The translations under genes were made by a program, and so were the position numbers. This document shows, in pieces, positions 1 to 15,000 of a stretch of 64,000 nt of DNA. How positions within the stretch are numbered: position 1 is the stretch's first letter; the number at the start of each line of letters is the position of its first letter. The notes beneath the pieces are model-generated. The model had not been told where the DNA came from and did no database searches. It saw only the letters and a program-made list of their open reading frames with translations. The DNA is from Rhabdornis inornatus (lineage: Eukaryota > Chordata > Aves > Passeriformes > Rhabdornithidae): the NCBI GenBank assembly GCA_013397075.1, contig VWZS01002022.1:1750489-1814488 (forward strand), written 5' to 3'.

Positions 1-3000
1 TGTACAACTGGAGTAGTTTTATTCCTGTGATCCTCAGTGAAGTACTACAGCATAATAGGTGAAAATGTCCCATAAATATCCACAATAAACACTTACTTTT
101 TTACATCAATTAAGTTTTGTGTGCTGCTGAACATCGAAGTTTATTAATTTAATATTAACTGCACATATGCATAAAATGTTACTTGTCAAAATATGCCGGT
201 CTAAAACTGTTTCACACAATTTTTAAGATGAACTGAATTCATTCTCAGACCATTGACGGTTACTGAAGAAATAATCCAAAATAATACCCTGAATAACTAA
301 ATCAGGCAGCAGGGCTGACACAACCACTGCAATGTATTTGTTTTCTCTACATTCAGGGACAAATCCTGCTCTTGATATCAGTTCATACCAAAAGCAACCT
401 GGAGCAAAAAGGAAGGCAGGTCCCTGGATCAAGGATAGCATTTATTTTTATCCCATATATTCAGAAATATGGGACAATGACAGATGGCACGAAAGGTTGG
501 TCAATACATCTGCCAATATGAAAATAAACACATTAAAGTCAGAGCATGGCTATGCAGGATTTTGGTTTTCATGCTGAAAGCTCGACCTGCTTGAAAGAAC
601 TGGAGAGCATTCCTGCTCTGGAAATGGGCTGGGATCCATCTCCAGTGGGATTGTAACTGGCAGATCAAACCACAGCAATCCAACAGTGCTGCTCAACAGG
701 TGAGGAGCTGGTGCATCCTCCCACCAACACTCCAAAGTCAGGAACATTTAAGGCACGTCAGGTTAGAAACATCCTGCCTGCAGTAGATAAGCAGAGGTTG
801 TAGGGTAAATAAACAGAGCAGATCAACACAAGCAGTTTCCCTGTATCAGAAATTCAGATCACTTAAAATTGTATGTGCTAAATTACTATTTTTAAATAAA
901 ATCTGGTTTTTACTAAATGTAATCGATACCAGATAAAACTTGCCAAACCCAAAGGGTCTCCTGGATCTCTGAAATAAAATTGCTCCAGTGAAATCCCAGT
1001 GAACATTCCTCCCTTGGCAGAGGATGGTGGATGATGTAGTCAGGACTATACACACTATGTAGCTCGAGGCACTGGGGATTACTGAGTCCATTATTTGTTA
1101 CATTTGTGCCACACTTCAGAGCAGTGCTGATTTAGAACTACAACTATTTTGAATTATTTAAGATGTCAGTACCAAAAAGTGATTCTGTGAGTTTATTATA
1201 TTCATTATGAATTAAAATTCATTGTGATGAGACGCTGCATCCTGCCCTATTTATAAAACACAGAAGTTGTTACCACATTTCTACTGCACTATAGGATATA
1301 GACTTTAAAATACTATATAAATGCATACCAAAAAAAGAAACATGGAGGTTATTGAAGTTATTTTCAGGTTAATGCCAAAACAAACATGTATTTTTCATAT
1401 TTTTCACTGGAAATTCTGAGCTTTTTAAGATATATGTCCTTAGGAATCAGGAACTTGCTTATATCTGTACCAGCATTACCAGGTATTCTAAAAACAATAG
1501 TACCAGCTGGTGAAAACTACAAAATGGATTATAATTAACTAGAAGATTTTCAGAATGGATGCAATATTTCTTGCTTTAGCATACTCAAAATACCAACACA
1601 TCAGGAAAAATTGCATATAAAGCTTCTAAAATCCCTGCTGTTATCACCCTCCTGCCATCTCACTCTCTGTCTGAAGCACTGTGTTTCCACACAGGGTCTG
1701 AAATGGGTCCTTTGGAAAATTCATTTCCATGAAAGATCTGATACCCTTTCAAACAAGAATGCAGGCAGATAAGCTCAAGCTAAGATATATTCACCGTGCC
1801 CTGTAAGTTATTCATGGCACATGAATAAGTTACATGTTAGTTCCATGTGGAATCTCCCAAAAAGCCCTCTTTTTGTGCTGTTAGTCTCAGCATTTCTTAA
1901 ATATCATCCAGGCCTCAGAACTGTCATGAGCAGTTGTGCTCTGGAGATCAAGACTGAAAAAATTCCTTTTGAATATTAATAACCCCGAACTCCAGCACTA
2001 GCGCTCATGAAGGTTCACCAACCAACTACTGCCATTTTTTTTCAGCCTAAGGCATAAACTGACCTTTCCTTAACAGCTTGGCCCTGCGAAGTTTAAATGC
2101 TGGGCTCCCTTAAATTGAAGCTTTCTGTGGCACTTTTATCACAGATAACACAGCTATCAGTTACTCTGGCTTACAACTCCAGCTGTATGGTTGACTGGCA
2201 CAGTCAAAACGATTTGTCTGTGAGTCACAGACCCAAACAGAGCCAAAGCTTTGGGAAAAGGCTTCCCTCTACCCCTCAGAAAGGGGTAAAAATATTATCC
2301 TGTCTATTAAGATTTGTATTGCACACTGGCCATTGGTGGGCAGTTAACTTTATCCAAATTAAGTCAGCCCAGTTTTCAGTCTCACACTTGAATTGCAGGA
2401 GTTGTGTGTGAAGTCAGTGATGAAATCAAGTTCAGCAGAGAAACAAAAAAGAATATTTAAAACTTTGGTATGGGGGAGTATGAAATCACATTTACTTTGG
2501 GAGCTTCATTCTCAAAAATTAATGCTGCTCTAGGAGTAAAACCACAAATCATTAGTGATCCCTTAATAATTGTTTTAGAAAATTCTTTAATATGTTCTTG
2601 CAGCACAGATTCACTCAAAGCCACAGCTGAGTTTGTTACCAATATTTGTTCTGTGCTCTACTGGATTCCAAACTGCACATTTAAGAATAGTATCAACACG
2701 GGATAACACAGAAATTTATCTGTAACAAATTATCAAAAATTATCTAAATTCTGTCTTGATTTATATCACAAAGCTAGAAATTTAATGCATCTGATAGTCT
2801 ATTTTGGCTTGAAATGACTTTGATCTCAGCAGCCACTTGTTAGAAATGACTACTCTAAAAACCCCTGTAACCTGAATGAACCATGATATGGATAAGCACT
2901 GCTGTGTGCTTTATAGGGCTACTCAGTTATTATGTATGCAGAGTCGGAAAGGTCATGTTATTTGTTTATGTAACACACGTGGTGTCCTTACAAATAACAG

Positions 3001-6000
3001 CTCAGAGATCCTCAGTAACCAAACATTCCCTCACGTGGGAGCACCGAGCTGGAACAACCACCCAGTGCTGTGCAAATCAGGCTAGGGGGACCCAAAAAAA
3101 TCTAAAATATGGGAACAAAACCAGCTGTCAGTGCTCTATAAAAACCCTGAATAGCAGGTATAAGGTACAAGGGGAAATAATACACAAACATCAGCTCATT
3201 CTCAGACTGCTCATAGCAAAGGGAAGAAAGTGAAGCAGACACTCACTGCTATTTACTCCTGCTTGCATCACATGTTTAAATTAGGGAGGGGTTGTGTGAA
3301 GCTTTAAAATTATTTTACCCAAATTCTTTCAAGATAATTAGATAGTTTTACACAAACTCTAAAAATGGAGCTCAGAAACAGTGAAAACTAAAATCCCATA
3401 AAAGAAAAGACACGTTTCTTATAATCAAAGACCAAATTTTCTCTCAAGCAGCCAGGCTTCTCTCCCTGCTTTGTAAGTTAAGCAGCACTGGCATAGCAAC
3501 ACGGTGCCCAGTAATTCACAAGTTAACAGACACCACAATTCATTTGGTCTCTCCCATTTAAATTCCTGCAGTCTCGGTCACAGGGATGCTCTCCAGACGT
3601 GCACACAGGCTCTGTCACCACAGCCAGCAGCCAGAGCACAACCAGGGTGCATCCCTTCCATGTCTGAGCTATAGAAACAGAGCCCAGCCCGTCAGAGGCT
3701 CCTCCTCTGCTCTGCAAAGCCAGCACTGCCTTGTTTTTCCTGCCTGCTAATGTAGGTTAATGCACCCTTCTCCCCTTCACCCCATGGCGGGTGAGCTATT
3801 ATCCAAAGCAGCATTATATTAGATTAAGGCCATTCAAAAAAGAGATTCCTGGGGAAAAAAACCAGTGAACTGAAGGGGAAGAAGGGCCATACATCCATTT
3901 CTTGTTGTCATAAAGTTCACTACATGTGAAATTAAATTTATCAGTTTCATTCACAAAGCAAGTACATCAACGGGGGAACTGTGGTTACCCAGGTTGTTCA
4001 ACACAGAAATAATAATAAGAATATTGTTCTCAAAATCTCAAAACTATTAAAGCAGTTTTTATTTATGCTGCTTACCGTGGGTTCCCCAAGCGAAAAGGAG
4101 AAGCAAAGCATTATATTGTGAGTTTTATGTCACAGATTCACACAACCTTAAAAAGAAATTCAGACTCTCCAGGCATTAAATCCCTGTACCCGCTCTCCAG
4201 TGTGAGCTAAGTTTAGTTTTTCTGCCAGGTGAACACCAGCACTGCGAGCTCTCCAGTGAGGAAGCAGCCTTGCTCTCAGAATGTGGGAGTTGGGGACCTT
4301 CTGACCATCTCACATCCATTTAGAAGTGGCAACTGGAAACAAGATTTTTAAGTGCTGCAAGACTTGATCCCCCTCTAAATTCATTTCTTCCCACAAACCA
4401 AATCTTCTGATATCTTTACATGATTATAAATCTATAATAATAACTCAGTATCTTCAATTACAGAACACGAAGAGAGATGAACCCTGATGGAGAGCTTTAA
4501 TATTCCCAGGACTCACAGCTGAACTCTTAAATGTGACAGTACAACAGCACTACTGCAAAATGCAAGGAAATAATGCTCAACTATACCTTGATAAAATTAA
4601 ACAAAAAACCAAACCCTCCCTTCCCCCAAAATGACAAAGCAAAGCCAAGTGCCTACATCTCTCTACATGTCCCCACACAGCACACGTTGCTCAGGCACCA
4701 AGGACTTGCCCTTCACACTTGTACTGAAGAGCACAAGGTTTAAAGAGCTACCCAGAACAAAGTTTTTAATCTGAACCTCATTTTACAGCATGGTCTCAGA
4801 GAAAATTTGTTTTCCTTTGCTGTATGGTGTGTAAAAGAGCCTGCAAAGGCTGTAAACACCTCCTAATGCACACTGAAATTCCTGCTGTAAGCATGCTGCC
4901 AGCTGTCCTTTAGGAGGATGGCTGCACAAAATTATTTCACATGTGTCCATTATGCAGCACGATCACAATTAATGGAATAAATTTTATGATTCAAAACAAA
5001 TTAAGCAACATGTAGAAAATTCTAAAACCATGAAAAATGCATTAATTTATTCATTGCCATGCATTTGTGATCTTTCCACTTTCAGAGTACGGTTTAATTG
5101 ACTAGTTTAGAGACCAATTAATCCCTTTACATTTAAGTCAATCACTGAATCCTCTCCAAATAATTTAGCTCCTACATGCTGCCTCCCATTTGATGTCCCA
5201 GGAGAGTGGCTGCAGTTGAAACAGGTGGCACACAAATCACATTTAGGAATGGAGAAAGAACTGCACTAGCAGGGATACAAAGTATTAAAGATGCACAATT
5301 CAGTCAACCATGTTCACTCCCTGATCTCCACTAGTCCAGCTCCCAATCATGCCCTGAATATTTGGGAGGGTTTAAATGACAATTGCAGGTCACACATAAT
5401 TATTTTAATTTTTTTTTACTTTCTAGTCCTCACCTACCTACTGCTTCTCTGTTTTTTTTACAAGGCACATGGAAATAATTCAGTGTCAAAGATAGGGAGT
5501 GGTGGATTTGTCACCAAGGAAATAATTCCTCAGCTGGGGAACAGAGGTATTGGACACCAAAACAGAAACATCCAGCATCACAATCCTAAGAGGAGGGAAA
5601 AATCCCAACATATTGAGGTTTTTTGCCTATTAAAACCACTCATCATCTCACCAGTATTGGAATGGGACAGGGCCATTTTATCTTCCCACAAAATAACACC
5701 TTAAAAGCTATCAGAATGAAGGTAGGATTTCTCTATTTAAACAATAAAGTAAATCTGAAAATGAGCCAAGGACTTCACCCCTCCTGTAAGGTGCTCAACC
5801 AACAAAAGCTTGAAAAGAAAAATTATTTCAAATAAGCTAAAAACAGCTTCTGAAACCACATGAGGCTCAAGTAGAAATGAAAGTATTATTTTTGTACATC
5901 AGTCCAAGGCTTGTTGCATTTTAAACATTTACATAGACACATGATAAACAAATGATCTGAAACCTAAAGAAAGTATGTTCCAAGAACACAATTCAAGAAA

Positions 6001-9000
6001 AATCATGAGAAGGAAAAATAATTATTCTCATCAAATGCAAGATTTCATGTTTTCAGTTCCACCAAGTGATATTATAATATAAATTATTTTCTCCCTTGTT
6101 TTCCACTTGAATTAAGAACAAGTTTCTGTCAGAAAATGAAAAGAGAAAACCCCAACCCCACCACTGCAGAAAAACATTTCTGCAGTGAGAAGTATTTTAT
6201 AGAAATGCCTGAAATACCAATTCTGTGTCTTGGCAGGACTGAAACTCCACCCAAGTGAGTGAACCAGACAGAGCTCTGGTGACCAGCACCCACCCACCAT
6301 GGGACACTGCCACAGAGTGAGCCAGAGAAAGGGAAAGCAGGATCATTATCCATCCTCCACCTCCAGCACTTCCCGATTTCTCTATCTGAGACCTGTGGGA
6401 GCTTTGTGCAAGCCCCCAGTGGGCTCAGCCCCTGCAATCCCAGTGCCTGTGCCCTGGCCTGTGCTGCCAGAGTGCTGACTCAGGATCTCTGCCAGGCCAA
6501 ACAATTCCTGAGGCAGGAATGTGCTGCAGCTGTCACTTTGTGCTGAATTCTCACCCACGGACAGAAACTAAACACTTCAAACTTTCAGCCTTGTTCTGTG
6601 GTGCTGCCTGTGGTGGTGGCACAGGTTTGTTTGCTGTTCGGAATGAATTCAACCCAAACATGGAAATAAAATTAAAGAAATTGCTCTAAAAGCTGGATTA
6701 GTCTATTAATTACCAGGCAGGAATGACACTGCTCTGCCATGTGTACACAGCTCTCCACATGTGTAATGCTGAGCATCAGTGCACAGTGCAAACCCACATA
6801 TAAACACCATGCAGGAAAAAAAGATGCAGCTTGCCCTGCTCTCCCAGCCAGACCTCTTCCCAGCAGACCCAGCACTGGAAGGGAATGTACCCACAAGGAA
6901 AAGCTGAGCTCCATGAACTCAGCTGTTAAAAGGTAAAGCACGCATGCTTACATGGACTCCACAGTGTTCAAAATGTTCAAGTTCATAAAACTTCCCTGAC
7001 AAGCCCTAAAACATCATTGTTTCCAACAGGTCACTGAGATTTGGCAGGATTTTCCTCAAGGTCGGAAACATTCTCTTCAGGCTTTCAATTAAATACTGTT
7101 AATTTTTGACTGAATTATATGGTGAAGGAAAAGCAAATAACCACTTCCCAATTCTGGTTCTTCCTCTCTTAACCTGGCCACTTGACAGGCTGCCAACATT
7201 TCTGAACATTCAAACTCCAGTGTGTGCTACAGCTATGACTGTTACCATCCTATTCCTGAAGGTTCCAGGAACAGAGAAACACAGGAGTTATCAGTGAGCA
7301 TGGGAGAAGGGAAATGAGTTAGACTGAAATCACAGTGATATCCCTCAGTGTAGTCTGCAGCTTCAGGATCCAAGCTTTTCCTGTCTAGCCCAGAGAAACT
7401 GTCTCACACAATAATTAATAAATGGAATCACAAGAAAAGGAGTTTTACACCCATTTCCTCTCCTCTTTTCTAACATCAGCAAGAGTCTCTGGTGGCTCTT
7501 CAAACGTTGTCTCTGTGTTGGCACATCTGCCCCTCTGTGTTGTGGACATCTGTTGTGTGCCATGTGCAGCCTCACCCCACCCTCAATCTGCTCTCCAGGG
7601 AGATCTACCAGCCCTGAGCTGTCTGCACCCACCTCTGCTCCAAAGGGAAGACAGCTGAGAGCAGAAAACAGACATTTTTTGGTAACACTGAATACCTCTT
7701 TTTCACCCCAGGCACCTGAAGACAGGCAGAGTCTTCACAACGTTGTGTTTACCTGACCTGTGAAAGAGGAGGTGGCTTCCTTTCGAAAATATTCTGGTAA
7801 ACGGTGGGACTGGTCACCAGCCTGATCTCTATCAGGAAACACGAGCGGGTTTTTGAGGGTGTGAGCACAATAGGCTGCATAATCTCAGCACTGTTCCCAC
7901 AGAGATGTCAGGCCTCTGTGCCCAGGCCTGGAGCAGGCTCCCTTGTTCCAGCACAATCAGATACTGCAGGAGATACATTGACAATTCCAGAGAAAAGGAC
8001 ATCTAAATGCAGGTGAGCAGGAGAGCAGACGGGAAAGTCAGAGTGAAGGTTATTTATAGTGCATGGTCTTTTGTGTGGAATTAGTTGGAAATGCTAAGAC
8101 TGAAGATGAATGAAGTAAAAAAACATGCAAATTATTTCACTTTTTCCTCAGTACCTAGGCTGCCCACCCAATCTATCCATCAGCAAAACAAAAGCCTTCT
8201 TTGTTGATGCTTGGTGACTTATTCAAAACTCCCAGTGTAAAATGAGATGTTTCAGGTGCAGCAGGTCTTGAGAAGCAGAGACACAATTATTTACTGATGG
8301 CAGTAGTTACATCACACAAAAAGATACCATCGAGGTCCTTTATTCCATCTCAGAAACTTCCCTGACCTCACTGTCCAGGCAATGGCAGAACTGGCCTAGG
8401 GACATGTCCTCATCAAGAGAATGGCAGCAAGGGCAAGGCTACACTTGCATTTCATTCCAGAATTGAAGTCTAACAGGTAAAAGGAAACTGTTCCCCCAAA
8501 ATCCACAGATTTAATAGAAAAGCAAACTTCAAAAGGGCCAAAATACAAGAATGCTTAAAAGTGCCACGAACATCACCCTAAAAGTGTATTTTCTTAGCCC
8601 TGATTTTTAAAAATTATTTTTAAGGGAATTAATCAGAAAGAGAAGATTCTCTTAGTAGTCCCACTGAAAAAAAAAATTCTGAATGGATCTGACATTTTTT
8701 GGGCAGGAAGAAAACACGACCTGTAAAATAGGCTACCAAGTTAAGGAGACACAGAACAAAGGAAAATAAAATACGTTTCTTTTTAGAGATAGGAAAATTA
8801 AGATCCGTCTTCTGGAAAGTGGAGTACAGTAGTTTTGTTTGTGGGGTTTGCTGTGTTCGGGATTTTTGAGGTATTAGGTACTGTGAATGTAAGTTCAGAG
8901 TAAGTCAAGTGTTTGCTGCAAAGAAAATCACAGGAGTGCTTTACGTCCAAGAGCAGGGAATGTGTCATGAGCTATAAAAGATCTGCTGCATTCCTGCTGG

Positions 9001-12000
9001 GAACTCTGCTTGTTCCACACACCATTCCTACAGTTATGTCTTATTTTGTTACTCCCTCAAAGAACAGACTGCAGAAAGCACATCCCTGGGAACTTCACCT
9101 TCCTTTTAGGCAGAGAAGACAAAATAAACAATCCCACTGTGGCATCTCTTGTGTCACTGATGGAATTGCCTGTTGGTATTTTAAACAGCACTGGCATAAC
9201 AGAAATTAGAACTGCTCTTAAATAACAGTGTACACCAGTAAGCCCAACAACAGTGTAAACAAAAGGTTTTGAATGTCTCAATTCAAGATTTAGCAATGAA
9301 AATCTTTTCACATACCTACACAGAGCAGAGAAATGTCACTTCCAACTGTTAGTACTTTGCAACTTCCTATATACAGCAATAAATCACATAATGGAAGCAT
9401 GAGGAAAAATACTACTGCTCCTGGATGAGAGAAGCTAGAGACAAATCAGTTTAAAGAAAGCACGTGAACAACTGGCTTAAGAAATGTTTTCTAAGAAACA
9501 ATATATCCTGCTTCAGTAAAGAAAAAAAATTAAGGTTCTGCCATTACTCTACATTCAACAAAATGATTGCAAATTAGGAGTGAAAAAGGCAAAACAAATA
9601 CAAGACTCTAAAAATTCTCATTAAGTTAAGATGCTACAGTAAGCAATGAAGCAAAATGCCCAAATGGAAGAAAATGTTTTCTTGTTCCCTCGCATCCTGT
9701 CTGCTTCAAGAACAAAATCCAAACGCAGATGTAGGAAATCACTCTTTAGATACATCCATAAAGTTACATCCATGTTGTCTAACTGCACCAAGGCAGAGAG
9801 AACAGCATTGGTGCAGGGAACTCTTTAGGATGTGGCCAACACTGCAGACAGGAACACAGACAAGCAATAAACAGCTTCACAATGGGTTTTGCTTCAGCTT
9901 GGTTCCCACTGCAGCACTGGCTGGCAACACCAACCAGCTGACAAGGCAAGGGTGTCACCTATCAAGTGTCTGTGTTCTTGGCACTTACGGGAGACTTAGA
10001 GATTGGCCCAACCCAGTAAGTACAGAAAAATCAGTTTCTTCATTAGTTTTCACCAGAGCAGGACTCCACGAGAATCAAATTCCTACCCACAGAAGAGAAA
10101 AGGCTGAGTACATGAATGAATGAACTCAAAGAATTTCTGCAAAAACAGAGGATTGGCACTTTAATGAGAGAAATGAGACCCTTGAAGGGCAGGCCAGATG
10201 ATTAAAAGACTGGAGCTAGGAAAGGAAATTGATTTATATTCTCATCTCATCAATGTAACTTCTGATCAAACACAACCACTTAGACTTAGGTACACAACTC
10301 CATCTACATTTCTCAGTGAAATGAAGTTTATTAAGCAACTTCATAAAGTCCACAGAGATTCAAATGAAGCAAAAACAAACAAAGAAGCAAAACATTTATG
10401 ATCTGGAGGAAGCAAAAGATCACACACCATGTCCCAAGAGCAAACCATCAGAAGCAGCAGTGCAGCAGCTTGAAGTTATTAAATGTTATTGTGCTTCAAT
10501 CATCAGCAACAGAATCCAACAGGAATCACTCCGACTTCAAAAAGAAAGGAAGGCCCCCACGCCCAACACAAACCCCCAGCCATATTAATCAGAGGCAAGA
10601 GGGATTTCACACCCTCTTGGTACTCCAGTGGCCTAAAGATCCAAGTACCTACATTTCTCATGCATTCTGTGATCTACATCTTCCCTCTTTCAGACACTGT
10701 TAGCTAAAACAGTTTAAGTGACAGAAGTTGTGAACATTTTCTACTCCGCCGGCCAGCAATTTGCAGCAAGTATCAGCAATGAGACAATTTGTTTCTGTCA
10801 GTGTGTCTGAACCACACAGAAATTGCTAACATCACACAAAAAGCTACACTTTTATATTTTACATAAATGGGACTTTCAACAGGTATCTGCTAGAGGAAGA
10901 CACATCTCCATGACAGAAATGAAACGACATATTTGTGAAATTACTTCTGTAACACAGTCAGCTTCAAAGGGAGATCTGCATCCAAAATCCTGTTATTTTA
11001 CTCCAGCAGGAGTAGGGCAGAAGTTCTGTAATGGCTGGAAACTGACAGCTAAATGTGCCATGGATCCTTCTACAAGGAACTTTGATTGCATAGTGATGGA
11101 ACATGATATTCATATTTCAATCACACAACCAGTCCTGCACCAAGCTTCCAGGGAAGCTGTTCTTTCTGGGACTCCTAATAATATCCAGAGTGACTTAAGA
11201 GATTCACAAGAAGCTCCTCTCATTCCAGACTTTTTGTCACTTCTGACTCATTTCACTGATTTCTTGGGGAAAAAGCCCCACCAAAACATCAAGGGAACAA
11301 ATACAATGACCCAGCTTAAGCTGAGATGAACATGGAACACATTGAGAGGCTTTTCAGGTATAAAAATCTAATAATGCACAGCCAACCCTTGGGAACATTT
11401 GCTGATGTAAGGAGCAGAGCTCCAACCCATCTTCTCCTCACAGACAATGATGCTGACAAAAACCCCACTGGAAATGAGTCTGTACAACCCAAGAGTTCCC
11501 TTCTTCTGTTAATGCAGCTTCTCAAGACCCGCTTTAGACTTAGAATACAATATTTTTCGTAAATTTAAGCTACACCAGCATCAGACAGGTTCAGTGGTTT
11601 TCATTTCTTCATAAACTCTAAGTAGACAAACTTTTTTCAGTAGTCCTATTTGTTGGGTGACTACAGTCACCATCTGAGGTGAGAAGGGTGAAGTGCTGCT
11701 GAAAACAAGACATCTCTCTTAGGTTTTTAAGTTTTTAAACACCTTGTCTGTAAAAATATACATACACTGATCCCACAGAGTACAGGTGAACTGTAAGGAT
11801 AAGGCCAGCCAAGTGAGAAAACTGGATTCCATACAGCTCCATTTTTCTTAACCAAACAATACCAAGATTCAAAAAGTACCTAAAAACACGTCTCATGAGA
11901 ACTTTGCAGTTAATTGTGTTTTTCCTCACATTTTTTCCTTCTGTAACATAAAGGCTGATGATAAGTAGTGCAATAGCAATCTAAGCTAGCCCTGAAATTT

Positions 12001-12077
12001 CCATTTCTAAACCTCTCTCCATAAAGCGGAAAGGATTTCAATTTTCCAGCAGCCATGGGAATTCAGAGGAGCAGGAA
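1..12077 (-). other. MED13L: MED13L intron 4, distal part of the window (non-coding)
   Basis: I see no gene in this stretch. It is AT-rich single-copy-looking DNA with stops in all frames at ordinary spacing. The longest open frame (168 codons, + strand, 10823-11329) has no recognisable domain or splice support. An AT-rich patch at 4955-5180 is dense in homeodomain-like and octamer-like motifs (see findings). The expected next MED13L exon (SEHLSC...) was looked for and not seen. Assignment to the intron is inferred from gene orientation; the gene's next exon should lie beyond position 1. Confidence 0.7.
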
Positions 12078-12089
12078 GGGGGGGGGGGG
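12078..12089 (+). repeat. G12 homopolymer
   Basis: An uninterrupted run of twelve G on the + strand follows GCAGGAA. It is a simple repeat, probably variable in length and prone to assembly error. Confidence 0.9.
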
Positions 12090-15000
12090 AAGCATTTCAG
12101 AGAGATGCCAAATTTTATCACATGTGGAAGTCTGAATGAAATCTAAAACTAGGAAAATTATTTAGAAAGAAGACACAGTATGTTTTTGTATAAAACTACA
12201 TAGATTTAATACCAAGGTAAGACACTGCCAGCAAATGGCTTTAGCAGGTTCTGTTTTCCTTGTGTTGGGATCAATTCATGAGCTGAGCATGAGGGAAGAC
12301 TTCCTTCAGGGCTGAAAGGGTAATTTAGTTTCCATGGTCCATTAATTTCTTGGCTTCTTTCCCCAGCCTGCTCATTAGTGTGAAGTGCGGTGACGAGGTT
12401 TAGAACATGGAAGTTCAAACAGCACCTACAAGATTCCTTCACACAATGATTGCAAAACATCTATCAGAATCAGCAGAGCTTTGAGATTTTTTGACCTAGA
12501 ATTCAGACTGGTGGCCTGCATCAATAACCATTTCTACCTTTAAAGATGGTACCATGTCAGTTAATGACATTATTAATGGCTCCTCATGATTATCCATCAG
12601 CATTTGCTCCAACAGCCTCCAAACAGACAAACTAGTTTTACTTCAGCTGAATTAGTAACAGATGGAGGAGATGCATTACCCTCAATCACAAGGTTAAACA
12701 GATAATTATGAAAAAACACCCGCAAGTCTCCGATATTATCTGATCCTATTAACGTTGCAGGCGACAGAGTAACGCAGAGCTGAGCAGAGGAAGCAGGAGA
12801 ATTATTTAGGTCACTTGAAGAAACACATTTCTCTGTGATTTCTTTCTTTCCAGAAGCACAGGCTGCAAGTGAAGCAGCCAAATTTGGTAGCATGGAGGCA
12901 GATAGAAACCTGAGTGTGAGTTCTAGGCTCTCAGGAAAAGCCCCCACTCTGCAGTAGCACTTGCCTGGATTAAACACTAACAGGATTTGACCCTTCCCTT
13001 CCAGAGGACAGGATGAACAAGAGGTTTATGTTTCATTCTGCTGGCCTGTGCAAGCCAACCCTGCCCTACACCTTTGTATTCTCCATCTCTAACACACAAA
13101 CAAGAGTCATCCCTTCCCACATGGAATTAAGTGGTTGAAAAAGTATAACAACATTAAAGCATAACAGAAAAAATTTAGGATTGTCCTTCACGCTACTCCC
13201 ACCCTGTATTTCAGGGCAAGGCTGTTAATTTTCTTTTTGAAACCTGCAGTAAAAAATAAGGTAAAACTCAGAAATGAATAATTCTTTTATTAGAGCCCAC
13301 CTTAAATCTCAATATTTAAAGTAGATTCTCAGCAGAATAAAAGAAAACTTTGAGTAAAACCAGACATACATTAAAAAAAAAGTTGAATTCAACCACTTCC
13401 TAGGGCTTGGCTGCTTCACTGACAGCACTTGATGAAAGAATATAAACTTCACTAATTCCTGCAACCCAAGATGTCCTGCAAGATGCACCATTCCTGACTC
13501 CAGGCAGCTGGGTGGTGCAAAGCCCACCCCACTCCTGGAGACAGCGTTTGTTCCCTGCCCTGGAACAGAACCGTGCCTGTGTTTTCCTCAGGGGAGGTTT
13601 CTGTGACTGCCTGGAGGCCAATCCTGTGTCACTGCTCCACACAACACTTCAGTACACCTGACTGTGGAGAGGCAGATATTAAATAAAAACTCTGCACTGG
13701 GATAATTTATTTCTTTGGGAAAGAATCAGACTAGGTAGTTCCTTTCTTACTTTCAACAACAAACACTCTCCCAATATTAAAATTGCCTGGGTGGAACAGC
13801 TCAGCTCACATTTTTCAGCCATTACTGAATGTTTTCCTAATGCTCTTGCTGAAAGACAAAATTTTAATAAAATCTGTTAAGATTCTTCAGATGCTACTAT
13901 CTGTTAAGAAGACTAGGTCAGAGCAACTAGCAGACAAGAAAAATCTAAATACTGACTTAAAACTCTGTTACCTGGCCATAAAATTGACACATAAAATTAA
14001 GCTCCTAAAAATACAACTAAATATTTGAAGTGCTCCTTGAAATGCAAGCGCTCCTTGCAATCTGCTGCTTTTTGTGTACACTCTGCCAGCAAAGTAACCC
14101 CATGGAATCAATTAGAAAAAAGAAATAACACAACTGTGAAGAGACCATGGCATTTCTAAATATACATCCAGAGCTACATACACAGCCATCTCTCAGCAAT
14201 CTCAAATAATCATCAGGACAAAATCTAAAGGTCACCAGGGGAGTAGTGAGGAAACAGCAAACTCCCTTCATCCTGTGAGGAAACCCAGCCAAACACACCG
14301 TGTACTTTGGAACCTCATGTCATGGTGGGAAGTTTCAAGTTTGCAGAGGTGCATGGCTGGTATCAGACAAATTAATCCCAAAACCACGTGAATACAAGCA
14401 TTTAGCACAATGCAGAAGGACAGGTATACACAGTTCCTGTTTCTACATGTGTTTCTACAGCAGGAGGGGTTTTATTAATACCCATTCAGGATTGCTGAAG
14501 TGCTTTGCAAGTGGAAAGTCGTGGGTGAATGAGGCAGCTTAGACGCTGGTCAAGCCTCCCATCACACAACCTTCTATCCCAAACATAGCTAACACCTCCC
14601 TGAGGATGCAGGCCAAAAGTTGCCCAATTTTAAACAGGGCCATGGTTCCACATTCAGATCAGAAAGCTGGAGGATCCCTGGCAGCAGACCGGGCCAGGAA
14701 AAGAATCTCTTTGAAGCTGCTCATGAGCTTGGAATGTACAAATGAAGACTGTACCCTAATTCAGCCAGACAGGGAAGGCAGGACATAGCTTTAAACAATC
14801 ATGTGGTTACAACGGCTTCACTGGAATGTGATAGTCTGAAATTATGTGCAGCTCAAGTGTTTTTTAAATAAGAACTTGAAGGAATCCAACTGCAGGGAAG
14901 GAGGCAGAGCACTATTAAACCAGCAGGCATCACACACAATCCTCTGTACCTGATGGTGCAGCTGAGCCACTCCAGCTGCAGCTCCCAGCTCCTGCCTTCC

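Noticed and set aside
4076..4146. Minus-strand segment with good acceptor (ATTTCTTTTTAAG) and donor (CG|GTAAGC)
   Set aside because: All three frames contain stops within 71 nt, so it cannot be a coding exon. It shows how often splice-like pairs arise here by chance.
9057..9318. Minus-strand open frame preceded by an acceptor-like TTTCTCTGCTCTGTGTAG
   Set aside because: No recognisable product and only a moderate donor (AAG|GTGAAG). It does not match any MED13L segment.
10823..11329. 168-codon + strand open frame
   Set aside because: No domain, low-complexity-free but unrecognised sequence, no convincing splice sites, and its length is within reach of chance for 64 kb of six-frame sequence.
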